Shown here: in pieces, positions 11,599 to 21,636 of the stretch
How positions within the stretch are numbered: the stretch's first letter is position 1
Layout: each line of letters opens with the position of its first letter
Notes under the pieces: generated by a model
The model's database searches: none
What the model was told of the DNA's origin: nothing
Seen by the model: only the letters and a program-made list of their open reading frames with translations
Translations under genes and position numbers: made by a program
Assembly: GCA_015698045.1 (NCBI GenBank)
Contig: BLAL01000244.1
Coordinates: forward strand, 124,001 to 188,000
Origin: Rhizophagus clarus
Taxonomy: Eukaryota > Glomeromycota > Glomeromycetes > Glomerales > Glomeraceae
DNA length: 64,000 bases
Direction of reading: 5' to 3'

Positions 11599-14099
11599 TA
11601 GGGATGGTAAAATCCGTCTAAGTCTGATTTTGGTCTTAAGACTTATAAGTCCTATCATGTGAACTTAAAGACTAAATCCATATACTGTAAGTCCTCGAAC
11701 TTAAGTCCTACCAGGTTCAGTTCCAGATTTAATCTTAGAATTAGTCTTAGACTTAGTCTTTGTTAATCTTTTATTTATATTTTATAATTAAATTTCGATC
11801 AGATGATCATTGAAAATTTGACTAGTTTATTTATGAATTAAACTAAAGCAACTTGTAGATCACAAAGAAAACGAAAAAAATAAACAAAATTATTATTTTT
11901 TTCCAGTATTTTCACCAATACTGTTATCAATCCAACTTTTCGCACATAGCGATACCCTTGCCGTTTCTGGATGTAGCCGATTTTGAGTTTTAGTAATTGT
12001 ATTAACTGCAACAGAAAATGCTTGTTCACAAGCAATACTTATTAATTGTATTGCCAAGTAATCCTTTACCATTAACGAAAGTACTGGAAATTCTGAAGAA
12101 TGAGCCTGCTACCAAAGAAGTACTTCTACATTTTCATCGCATGGTAAGGCTAGATATCGCTCTATTTCTGCAAAATTGGTGCTAAATAATGCTGGGGTTT
12201 GTGTTGTTTCTTCAGCTACTTGTGAAATTTGATCTCCTAAACAGCATTTTTTTAACTGACGAAAATACTCTTGTAATGATGTAATATTTTCTTTGGGAAG
12301 AGAGGTCTGTAATTGTAGTTTTTTGGTTTTGGGTAATGTAAAATGAAAATTGATTACACAAAGCATTAATTGCATTTGCTGTTAGTTCGCCTGGTTCAAA
12401 AAGAGAAATTTTACTTTGGGGATTTAATATTGATGAAATGGTAGTTGCATTATCCAAGATCATCCAGTAGTAGTCTTCAATTTTTTGATTTATTGATGAA
12501 GCTAATATATATTGATTGCTTTTTTCCATACAATATTTTAGGTGTTCTCAAATTTCACCAAAGTAAAATCGCACATTGGCAATTGTTGGATATATTGAAC
12601 CTAAGAGACTTTTTGTTGTTCTTTCGAGGGATTCCAAAACAATTATTGTATCCTTTAATAATTAATAATTAAAAAAATTATGGTAATCTTTATTTATTAT
12701 ACGAAATTTGTTTTTATATATATAAAATCAAATTAATATTTACAGAAAATAAACAGTAGGAAAATACTCTAATTTTATTTCACGTTTCAGCATTTGGCAT
12801 CAAGTTACGCACTCCTTCATGTTTAATTGCAAGCATTTTCAATGCTGTTTCCATCTATTATAATTTACACAGCATATAATAGGTGGAATTCCACCTTATC
12901 TCTACATCTATTTCAGGCCGAAGATATTTAAGTTTCTCCATAATACATAATTCACGTAGATCATCACATAACAAAACAGAATTTTTAATTTTTGCCATTA
13001 ATTTTCATACATCCAATATTTCCTTATCAATTATTTCCATCTTTTGTTTAACCGCAAGATTAAATATATGTGCAGAACAACGATAATGATTAAAAGAAAG
13101 ATCATCCATTTTTCTTTCAAATTCTTCTGCCAGTTTTTGCCCACATACCAACATTGCAGATTCATTATCTGTTGTAATTGCCATAGCTTTACCTACTAGT
13201 TTGAATTCATAAAGAACTTTAGTAATTTCAGTTGCCATATTGATTCCTGTATGATGAGTTTTAAAAGGAATAATATCAAGTAAAAAATGCTGAAGAATCC
13301 AATTTTGATCAATATAATGTATTGTTAAACCAAGATAAGCCTCACTACTTAGGGTTGATGTCCACATGTCAGCGGTAAAGGAAACTTTACCATGTATTTT
13401 TTGTAAATCATAAATAACATTTTTACAGTGACTGTCAAATTCATTGATAACCATTTTTTTTGTTTGATGACGATCAGGAAGTTTATAGCGAGGATCAAAA
13501 ATATTCATCATTAGGATAAATTTATCATGTTCAACAATACTGAAGGGTTGTTAGTTTGAAATTATTCAGATAATAACTGTGTGATCTCATTCTAGTCTTT
13601 CTTTTTCAGGCCAAGGGTTTATGCATTTAAATTTTAGTGTTGTTTGTTTTCTAACTTTTGGGATTGTTATATTATGTTTGTTTAAAAGATGGCATTCAAA
13701 AGTAGTGTTACTTGACTTAACAGAAAATACAAAGTTACATCTTTTGCATACAGGTACTCCTGGATGAGCAGGGTTTTTACAGTCTACATAAATCCATAAG
13801 AAAGAAGTTTTTTGTAAAGTTTCATCATTTTCATCATTTATATCATCAATATTTAGAATAAACACGTCATTAAGATAGTTCAAAGAATCACTCATGATTT
13901 ATTTATTAATAGAATATGTGTAAAACACGTCACAATGAAAATGATATATCTATATATATGTTTTATTTATTGTCTTTGATTGGCCAGGACTTATTTAGGA
14001 CTAGATCCTTATTAGTCCAAAAATTCAGACTTAAAGATCTACAGACTCAGTCTTAAGACTAAGTCTTAGGTCTGGGACTTAAGGACTTTACCATCCCTA
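11599..14099 (-). mobile_element. hAT DNA transposon, 2501 bp, with TIRs and 8-bp TSD
   Basis: Ends are TAGGGATGGTAAAATCC on the left and the complement of TAGGGATGGTAAAGTCC on the right. The flanking duplication is ACAATATT at 11591-11598 and 14100-14107, exact. Next to both ends, the words AAGTCT / AAGTCC and CTTAAGAC are repeated, which is typical of subterminal transposase-binding sites. It carries a decayed hAT transposase on the minus strand. It lies inside the ORF1-like fossil. The exact TSD and closely matching ends suggest it is much younger than its host. Confidence 0.93.
11935..13895 (-). pseudogene. hAT transposase with BED zinc finger (decayed)
   Basis: Read on the minus strand from the Met at 13895. 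The N-terminal piece (13895-13587) holds a BED-type zinc finger: CKRCNFVF, then H and H in ECHLLNKHN. The middle piece (13511-13005) is the RNase-H-like core, with TADMWTSTLSSEAYLGLTIH, ITTDNESAMLVCG and YRCSAHIFNLAVKQ. The C-terminal dimerisation part (12529 to about 11935) includes EIERYLALPCDENVEVLLW, then QAHSSEFPVLS and SIACEQAFSVA. It is not functional. The pieces lie in different frames, an AT-rich insertion of about 200 bases occupies 12660-12880, and a TAG at 12109-12111 replaces the second Trp of the conserved WW pair. Confidence 0.85.
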
Positions 14100-14999
14100 A
14101 CAATATTCCAGAAGATATGACAGACGCCTCCTTATTTTCAAATGGACACCCTCACCAGTTTTTATTAGATAGTGGGATCAAATCATTTAAACTAGTTAAA
14201 GAAGTTTATGGTTCTAGGAAACTGATAGGTTACTTTAATACTTGGGATCATGTTTCCACATGCATTAATAATCCTCAGTTTTGGAATAACGTTTGAATCT
14301 CTTGGTGCTGCTATTCCACCCCCAACTTCAAGAATTTACGTAAATCTGCTTGAATTGGCAATGTAGACAAGTCCTCAAGGACATCCAATGGGTTTAACTT
14401 TTCTTTTACAGGTTTTAATACTAATAACTGCAATAATGATCAAACTAAAACTCCTAAATCTGGTCGTTCTACCAAAAAGATCAATCAATCAAGAAACGAC
14501 CAGTCTAAGAAGCTGGATGTAAAACATTTAATCGCTAGGCTGAAGGCATTATTAGAACATTATATTTAATTTAGTTGGGAGGGATAGATAGAAGATTCAC
14601 TACTAACTTCTTGTCATGCTTAGCATTCGCTTTACGTAATGTTTTTGTTTTATTAGATCATAGAATATTTATTTTCTTTTTTTCTTTTTCTCTTATTCCT
14701 TGGACAATTCTATAACTAGACTTCCTATTACATTAATGAGAATAGGCTAGGGGTATAGTTATATTTTTCAGCGTAATTAAATCTTAATTACCATAATATT
14801 ACGGCACAATACCAAATTGTGTATTGACGTAATGTAATTAATTTATACCGATGTAATTAATTTTTACTGACGTATTAATTTGTACTGATGCAATCAATTT
14901 TATATTGGCGTAATTAATTATGGATTACATGTTTTATTGTAATATGTTTATTTTATTGTAATAATCTTAAACCTTCCCCTCTCACTTTTACTAAACTTA

Positions 15000-15736
15000 C
15001 GTATATTTCAAGTCTGGGTTCGTCTAAAGAATCTGGTAACCTAAAGAAAAAAAAAAGAAATAGAAGAAACGTTAGTACATACGTTTCTTCTACGTATTAA
15101 AAAAACTCTCACCCACTTCCCATTAATTTACTTGCATACATTCCAAGTTCAGGCTTATCTAAAGCATCCAGCAACCTAAAGAAAAAAAAAGAAATAGAAG
15201 AAATATTAGTATGTTTATTCTACGTATTACAAAACTCCCACTCACTTATTTGCATACATTCCAAGTCCAGGTTCATCTAAAGAGTCTGGCAACCTAAAGA
15301 AAAAAAAAGAAATAGAAGAAACATTAGTACGTTTCTTCTATTTACTAAAAAAAATTTACTCTCCAATTCCCGCTAACCTACTTGCATATATTCCAAGTCT
15401 GAACCTTCCAAATCTAAAAAAAAAGAATTGAAACGTTAATAATGTTTCATTAAATAATTATAAAAAAAAATTATTTCGATTACCTTCAAACATTAGAAGC
15501 AGGTCCATCCCTACAAAAAAGAAAAGAAAAGAACATTAGTTAACGTTCTTGTAGTTTTTGTATTAAAAAACCTTTCTTCCCTCATATTACCTCAAAAAGC
15601 CATGTACTGAAAGATCTGTTCCTACAAAAAGAAAAGAACAAAACGTTAGTTAATATTCTTATATTAAAAGAATTATTAATACAATACCTCCCTCTGTAAC
15701 TTACCATTTTACGAATTCCAAGTCCAGGAGCCATAC
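15000..15736 (-). repeat. Tandem array of intron-like cassettes (element A)
   Basis: Read on the minus strand, seven exon-like pieces of 27-48 nt (15736-15705, 15621-15591, 15510-15484, 15413-15382, 15293-15246, 15175-15132, 15040-15001) are separated by spacers of 70-91 nt. Spacers begin GTAAGT, GTAATA, GTAATC, GTAGGT, GTGAGT or GTAAAT, and end in a pyrimidine tract plus AG. Most spacers contain an inverted repeat such as AGAAACGTT with its complement. Four pieces are clear relatives (core ACTTGGAATGTATGCAA). Whether they are spliced is unknown. Confidence 0.7.
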
Positions 15737-15769
15737 CTAAAAAAAAATAGAATATTTAATAGTATAATA

Positions 15770-16170
15770 AGACCGTTTGGACGAAAAAAAAAAGTTTTTT
15801 TTTTTAAAAAATAAAGTGAATAATGGTTTAAGGACTGTTTTAAAGTTTTTTTTTAAAAAAAATAAAGTGAATAACAGTTTAAGGACCGTTTTAAAGTTTT
15901 TTTTAAAAAAATAAAGTGAATAACAGTTTAAGAACTGTTTTAAAGTTTTTTTTAAAAAAAATCAAGTGAATAACAGTTTAAGAATCGTTTTAAAGTTTTT
16001 TTTTTAAAAAATCAAATGAATAATGGTTTAAGAACCGTTTTAAAGTTTTTTTTTAAAAAATCAAGTGAATAACAGTTTAAGAACTGTTTAAATTTTTTTT
16101 TAAAGTAAATAACGGTTTAAAAACTGTTTTAAATTTAAGAAAAATAAAAGAATAATGGTTTAAGAAGAAA
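15770..16170. repeat. Tandem repeat, about 57-62-bp unit (element A)
   Basis: About six units, each with a T8-10 run next to an A7-8 run, then AAGTGAATAA and a GGTTTAAGAACCG palindrome, which can fold on itself. Units shorten and decay toward 16170. Confidence 0.8.
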
Positions 16171-16605
16171 AATAAAACTAAAATTAAATTTAATGGTTTA
16201 AAAGAAACCGTTTAATGAAAAAAATAATGGTAAAAAATTTAGATTATCGATCAGTAAATTGGGATCGATAAGTCACATGTAATATTAGTGACCATCATTT
16301 CATTAATTATTTCGAAAGTATGGGTAATCTGGGAATGCCGTAATTAATTCGACAGGTTAATTTAATTACGGCATATCGGTATTTTTAAAATTTGAAACTG
16401 TAATTATTATGGCATATTACGTCTGGTATAATGGCGTAATTAAATTAATTACGCTGAGAAGTATAGGTATAGTAGTCATGAGATATATCTGTGACCCTTA
16501 AAGGGGAAACGGGTAGGCTTAGTTTTATTAATCTTTTGTACTCTTTTCTATCTTTTTTCACTGAATAAAAGTATTTCTTTTGACTAAAAAAAAAAGAAAA
16601 AAAAA

Positions 16606-17224
16606 TTTATTCTTTTTTTCCTTTTTATTTTCTATAGATTTTGGCTTTTTCTTTTCTTTTTAGATTTTAATTACTTCTAAATTTTGTTTTTACTAAATCT
16701 TTTTAAAATAAAAAATAGATATTCAGCTTTATTTTTTTTTGTTATATTCTCTTATTTATGTCTTCATTATTAACAATAATCTTCTGCTTTCTTTTTCTTT
16801 TTTTTTGTTTTTCTTTTATTTTTAATTTTAATTTCTTTTGTTTTTATTTATTTTTATTTCTTTATCTTTTGTTTTTCTTTTTTTACTTTTTTTTTTTTCA
16901 TTTCTCTCTTATTTTTATTTTCTTGCTTTTATTTTCATTTTCTTTTTCATCTATTTTCTATTTGCTTCTTTTATTTTCTTTTTTTTTAATTTTTTTTTCA
17001 CTTTTTTTATCTGTTTTTCTTTTCTTTTTTTTTTATCTTTATTTTTTTCCCCTTTTTATTTTACAGTATTTAAATAATTGAATTTCTTCTTTTTTACTGT
17101 ATTTTTTTATTTTCATTACTAATAATAATTTTTTTTTTATTTTTTTATTTTTATTTTATTTTTGATTTTATTTTTTTTCTTTCTTTTTCATTTTTTCTTT
17201 TATTTTTCTTTTTTTTATCATTAT
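16606..17224. other. T-rich low-complexity stretch
   Basis: About 600 bases that are nearly all T with C, and few A or G. The long open frames here translate to Phe/Leu/Ser strings and are artefacts of composition. No gene is called. Confidence 0.75.
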
Positions 17225-18461
17225 TATACATGGCCTGGTAATTCCATAATTTCATATAAATATGTAATTCGTAATCCTGGTAATTAATTACCAGATTTTT
17301 TAAAAAATACGTAAATACGTAATCATTTACGCCATATGTAATTAGCGTAAATATTATTGGTTGATTATGAGTCATGTGATCACATTTACTAAACGCTGGA
17401 ACAGTCAGTTTTGACATTTTTTTGTATTTTTGATATATAAAATGCCAGAACTATTAGTCTCAGCATTTTTTTTGCATTTATTATATATAAAATGCCGGGA
17501 CTGTTAGTTTCAGGTTTTTGGCATTTTTCTTAACTTTTTATATGTAAAAATACCAGAACTGTCAATTGCAGCGCATTTTTTGCGTTTTTTATATATAAAA
17601 ATGCCAGATAAGTCAGTTTTGGCATTTTTTTTACGTTTTTACATATAAAAATGCCAGAATAGTCAGTTTCAGCATTTTTTTTAACTTTTTATATAAAAAT
17701 GCTGAAATGGTCTGTTCTAGTATTTTTTACTTTTACATTTAAAACCGCTGAAACTGTAAGTTTCAGCGCATTTTTTTTGGGTTTTTTATATGTAAAAATG
17801 CCAGAACATTTAGTTTTGGCATTTTTTTATTTTTTATATGTAAAAATATCAGAAATGCCAGTTTTGGCGTTTTTGTGCTTTTTTTTTAACTTTTAATATA
17901 AAACACCAGATCAGTTGTTCCAGCGTTTTTTTAAACTTTTTATATAAAAAAACACCAGAACTGTCAGTTTCGGCATTTTTTTTGCATTTATTAATATAAA
18001 AAAGTTAGATAAGTCAGTTTCAGCGTTTTTTTTAAATTTTTATATAAAAAATGCCAGAACAGTCTGTTCCACATTTTTTTTACGTTTTTACATATGAAAA
18101 TGCCAGAATAGTCAGTTTCAGCATTTTTTTAACTTTTTATATAAAAAGCATCAGAACAGTCTGTTTCAGCATTTTTTTTTACTTTTACATTCAAAAACGC
18201 GAAACTGTAAGTTTCAATGCATTTTTTGCATTTTTTATATGTAAAAACGCTGGAATAATTAATCTTGACGTTTTGACTTTTTATATATATAAATGCCAAA
18301 AATAACTTTTTTTTTGCTTTTTTTTACCCAATAATATTTACAGTAATTACGTTTGATGTAATTATTTACGTTCTACATAAATAATTACGAAATACGTAAT
18401 TATTTACGTATTTTGATTTACGAATTACATTTTTGGCCATGTAATTACCAGGCCATGTATA
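17225..18461. mobile_element. Non-autonomous TIR element B, about 1237 bp
   Basis: The ends are TATACATGGCCTGGTAATT and its near-perfect complement, followed inside by TACGTAATTA-type words on both sides. The interior (17440-18305) is a tandem array of roughly 58-62-bp units, each with a hairpin of the form AATGCC-GAAC-n-GTTC-GGCATT and T runs. No coding capacity. I could not find a matching target duplication; if only TA is duplicated, a Tc1/mariner origin is possible instead of hAT. Confidence 0.7.
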
Positions 18462-20192
18462 GTTAAACTGAAATTCTGCAAAAAATTTTTCAAAAATTTT
18501 TATTTTTCAACGCATTTTCAGAAAACAAAACACATACAAACATGGTTTCTTTAATAGAAACATGCTCATACAATACATATGACGAGTTCATTTCATACTT
18601 TATAAAAATGTTTTTTACTTCCCTCAATAACTCTTACGCTATAAACCTGTACTTTATGCTCAATAAGACTAGAGTCAACGAGCTCAAAAAGCTAAAACAA
18701 AAAGGGTTTTTTGAAAAGATAAAAGGTTTAAAACTGCTCATAATACAGGCCACATAACACAAACTCAATGATAATGTAGTGACCCTTATATGTACTTATC
18801 TTTACAACGCTTTTGCTAACACTAAGTCAAAGTACCTCCAAAAGCCAGAGCCTCCAAAAAATAGGGACATAAATAACACGTCATAAAATCAAGAACTGGT
18901 TATTACACAGGAGATGGATATGGATATTTCATCACCTGCACCGCACTAACACATGCTGAATTGACCCCCTAAAGGCAAAGGCAAGAAGAAAAATAAGAAC
19001 AAGAAGGTCTATCATGTAGATCCAGACTTTGCATATTCATGGAATGAGAAATCTGCTCAAAATGTCATTTCTTCACTTCCGCCAACTCTCCAGCCTAAAG
19101 AACTAATAACTAACAAGGCAACTACCTTCTCAGCGCCTATACTGGAATCATCCAGTAATGAAAAAAGCAAAAAACGCAGAAGAAGGAGGTGACTCATATA
19201 ATCACTAGTTATTAAGCACCCTTGGGGTGCGCTTTTATTCAAGATATTCTTATTTATGATATACTGATAAAGTGGAATAACTACATGCTATTAAAGCATC
19301 TATCCATCTGGAAAAACATTATATTGATCAGTCACAAGCGTCAGTATAAATACATGACTGTTCGCTGTAGATTGGTTATTTCTGAATTTTTTAGAAAATA
19401 TGAATCACAATGGATGGCTCTTTTCACCAGTATTCCCGCTTGATAGTTCTCTATGTTATAGTCACTCAAAGAACAAAAAGAAAGAAAGCAATTTCAGGCT
19501 ATGATATTTGACATTCCCACATCGATAACAATATTCTCTCTAGTGAAACCCTAATACAATTATACAAAGCATTTCTGAGAGAATTAAACATTAAAATGTT
19601 CAAGGAAATAAAATTCACAGATGGAAAACAGAAGATTGTTGGTTACTACGAATCTTAGGAATACTTACATAAGTGTATTACTAGTCTGACTCTCTAGTTT
19701 GGTGTTAATATATTATGATGCAAACATCAGCCGTTATCTATCATTTATAAGAAGAAGAAGAAATAGGATTCTACCCCTAAGGTTGCCAGACGAAACCTAT
19801 TTTGGATTTTGTGAAATGTTAAAACTTTACTTAATGATATTTAAACTGGTGACAAAATGTTTCGGCAATATCGAAATATCAAAACTATGCGGAATGGTGA
19901 AACTGCGGTGAAATGCTTCAGCCAATAAAATGCGATAATCCTGATAATCACAGATATTTAATATCTAATATTGGATATATTCAAATTTACTGAAGCTCAA
20001 TATAAATTACTTACTTTCATTGGTATATTGCTCGTTGTTGGCAATACATTATGTTAGTAACACTTTACGTTAGCAGTACTTTACTTTGTGTAAGTTAAGG
20101 AGAGTGAACTGTTAATGGCATATGAAGGCACTCTACACAATTGTCCAATACATTTGCTTTTGTACCAATGTACCACTCTGTCCAGTCAAAAC

Positions 20193-21305
20193 TAGAGCTC
20201 TGAACGAGTCAATTCGAACTGAGTTTAGAGCTAACTCATACTCAACTCAGAAAATCGAGTCGATCTGAGTCAAATTAGAATTATAAAATTTTTTCAACTC
20301 AAATCGACTCGAGTCAAAGAAAAACTTAACTTGGCTCATCTGAGTTTATCCTGAATCGAGTTTTAACCCAGGTTCAACTTGGGTAGTTAATTTCTTTTTT
20401 TAGCGGAAAAAATAAAAAAATATAATAGTTTCGGCCGGATAGATTGATGGGTTTTAATATCTATTAAATTATCCGGCCGAAACAATTTTTTTTTTAAAAA
20501 AAATTTATTTTTTTTTTATTTCAAAATTGGGTCTTTTGGTAAGTTTTTTTAAAACATTTTATTTTTTAATTAAGAACATTTATTAACGTTCTTTTTTTTG
20601 CTTTTTTTTTAGGTTGACCTCTCAGAGATTTTGAAATGGAGTTTGTAAGGCAAGTTTTTTAAAATTATTTTTTTTTTAATTAAGAACATTTTATACTAAT
20701 ATTTTTTTTGCTTTTTTTTAGGTTGACCTCTCAGAAACTTCGATAAGGTAAGTTTTTTTAATATATTTTTCTTTTCTTACTTTAGATTAAGAACGTTTAT
20801 GCTTTTTTTTTGTAGGATTCAACTCGTACTCCTGGATAAAGGTGAGTGGAGGGTGGGTGTTAAATTTAATGTTAAGAACATTTACTAACATTCTTTATCT
20901 TAGTTTTTTTTCCTAGAAATCGGCTCAGACTTCTGGATAGTAGTAGTGGTGACTGGTGAGTAATGGGGAGTTTTTTAAATTTGACGTCAAGAACGTTTAC
21001 TAATGTTCTTGATTTTTGTTTTTTTTTAAGAATCAGCTCAGACTTCTGGATAGTATGAGTGACGGGGCATTTGAATTTAACGTCAAGAACGTTTATTAAC
21101 GTTCTTTCTTTTATTTTTTTGTAGGTTTTAGGATTACTAACCCAGGTTAACTCGAGTTGAGTCGAGTATTAATCTTGACTCGAATTGGAATTGACTTGTG
21201 ACTCGAATCAAGTATTACATAATGGAAAATTCTCAAATCGAACTTGACTTGACCTGATTCGACTCGCGAATTGACCTGGGTTGATTCGACTCATTTGGTG
21301 CTCTA
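20193..21305. mobile_element. Non-autonomous hAT-type element C, 1113 bp
   Basis: Ends TAGAGCTCTGAACGAGTC and complement of TAGAGCACCAAATGAGTC. The TSD GTCAAAAC is exact at 20185-20192 and 21306-21313. Both subterminal zones are dense in ACTCGAGTC / GACTCG words. The middle (20539-21124) is an array of intron-like cassettes on the plus strand. No ORF. It sits inside the old hAT element. Confidence 0.9.
20539..21124 (+). repeat. Tandem array of intron-like cassettes (element C)
   Basis: Six cassettes: 20539-20612, 20650-20721, 20748-20815, 20842-20916, 20956-21030 and 21053-21124 (68-75 nt). Each opens with GTAAGT, GTGAGT, GTATGA or, once, GCAAGT, and ends in a T-rich tract plus AG. Inside most is the palindrome AAGAACGTTTATTAACGTTC or a variant. 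The exon-like pieces between them (22-39 nt) fall into two sub-families, one starting GTTGACCTCTCAGA and one containing CTCAGACTTCTGGATAG. Confidence 0.7.
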
Positions 21306-21636
21306 GTCAAAACTGTTTGCATACAGACTTTGCAACCAAACAAAGATAACTGAATTCCTCGTTATTTGGAATCTCTACAAAGCAGAAACTACTTTATTTA
21401 GTACAATACCAGGTTCATTATGGCGGTCATGTTATGCAATTATATTTCTAGTTAAGCAAAATTTGTAATGTTAAAATTATTAATATTCAGTGTTATATTT
21501 AATTTACATTATTTAGATGCGATGTATATAGTTTGTGTATAATAAATAAGGGGTACATGAAATTATTTTATTTGAAAACTTTTTTTCATGTTTTTTTTTT
21601 AAATTTCAAAATTTTTTACAAATAATATTTCTTTAA

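Larger units (their letters stand above)
14760..16465. mobile_element. Non-autonomous hAT-type element A, 1706 bp, filled with repeats
   Basis: Left end TATATTTTTCAGCGTAATTA and right end complementary to TATACTTCTCAGCGTAATTA form the TIRs. GGTATAGT is duplicated exactly at 14752-14759 and 16466-16473. There is no transposase. The interior has three parts: GTAATTA-rich subterminal DNA, a tandem array of exon/intron-like cassettes on the minus strand (15000-15736), and a second array of roughly 57-62-bp units (15770-16170). It is inserted in the 3' tail of the ORF1-like fossil. Confidence 0.88.
10295..16605 (+). mobile_element. Retroelement fossil: ORF1-like gene with 3' tail (copy 1), split by two insertions
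   Basis: A decayed gene whose pieces run from about 10.3 kb to a stop at 14569, with a 3' tail ending in an A-rich run at about 16586-16605. The recognisable core reads YDILAKWNNYTLLANLR and further downstream GSRKLIGYFNTWD. The end is Lys-rich and closes with a leucine-rich phrase (HLIARLKALLEHYI). The same core recurs in a second copy near 19.25 kb. I believe this is the ORF1 (RNA-binding, gag-like) of a non-LTR element family common in Rhizophagus, but no reverse transcriptase is present here, so the class is inference. A multicopy non-transposon gene cannot be excluded. The copy is broken in several places. Two hAT-type elements sit inside it, at 11599-14099 and 14760-16465, each with exact 8-bp duplications. 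Confidence 0.5.

Noticed and set aside
16758-17081. Open frames of 79-107 codons in a T-rich tract
   Set aside because: They encode almost only Phe, Leu, Ser and Tyr and overlap in several frames. They follow from base composition, not coding.
17440-18305. CRISPR-like array of regularly spaced repeats
   Set aside because: The spacing is regular, but the units are degenerate along their whole length with no unique spacers, and they lie inside TIRs of a eukaryotic element.
17225-18461. An 8-bp target duplication for element B
   Set aside because: The eight bases outside the TIRs do not match under any of the end definitions I tried, so hAT membership is not claimed.
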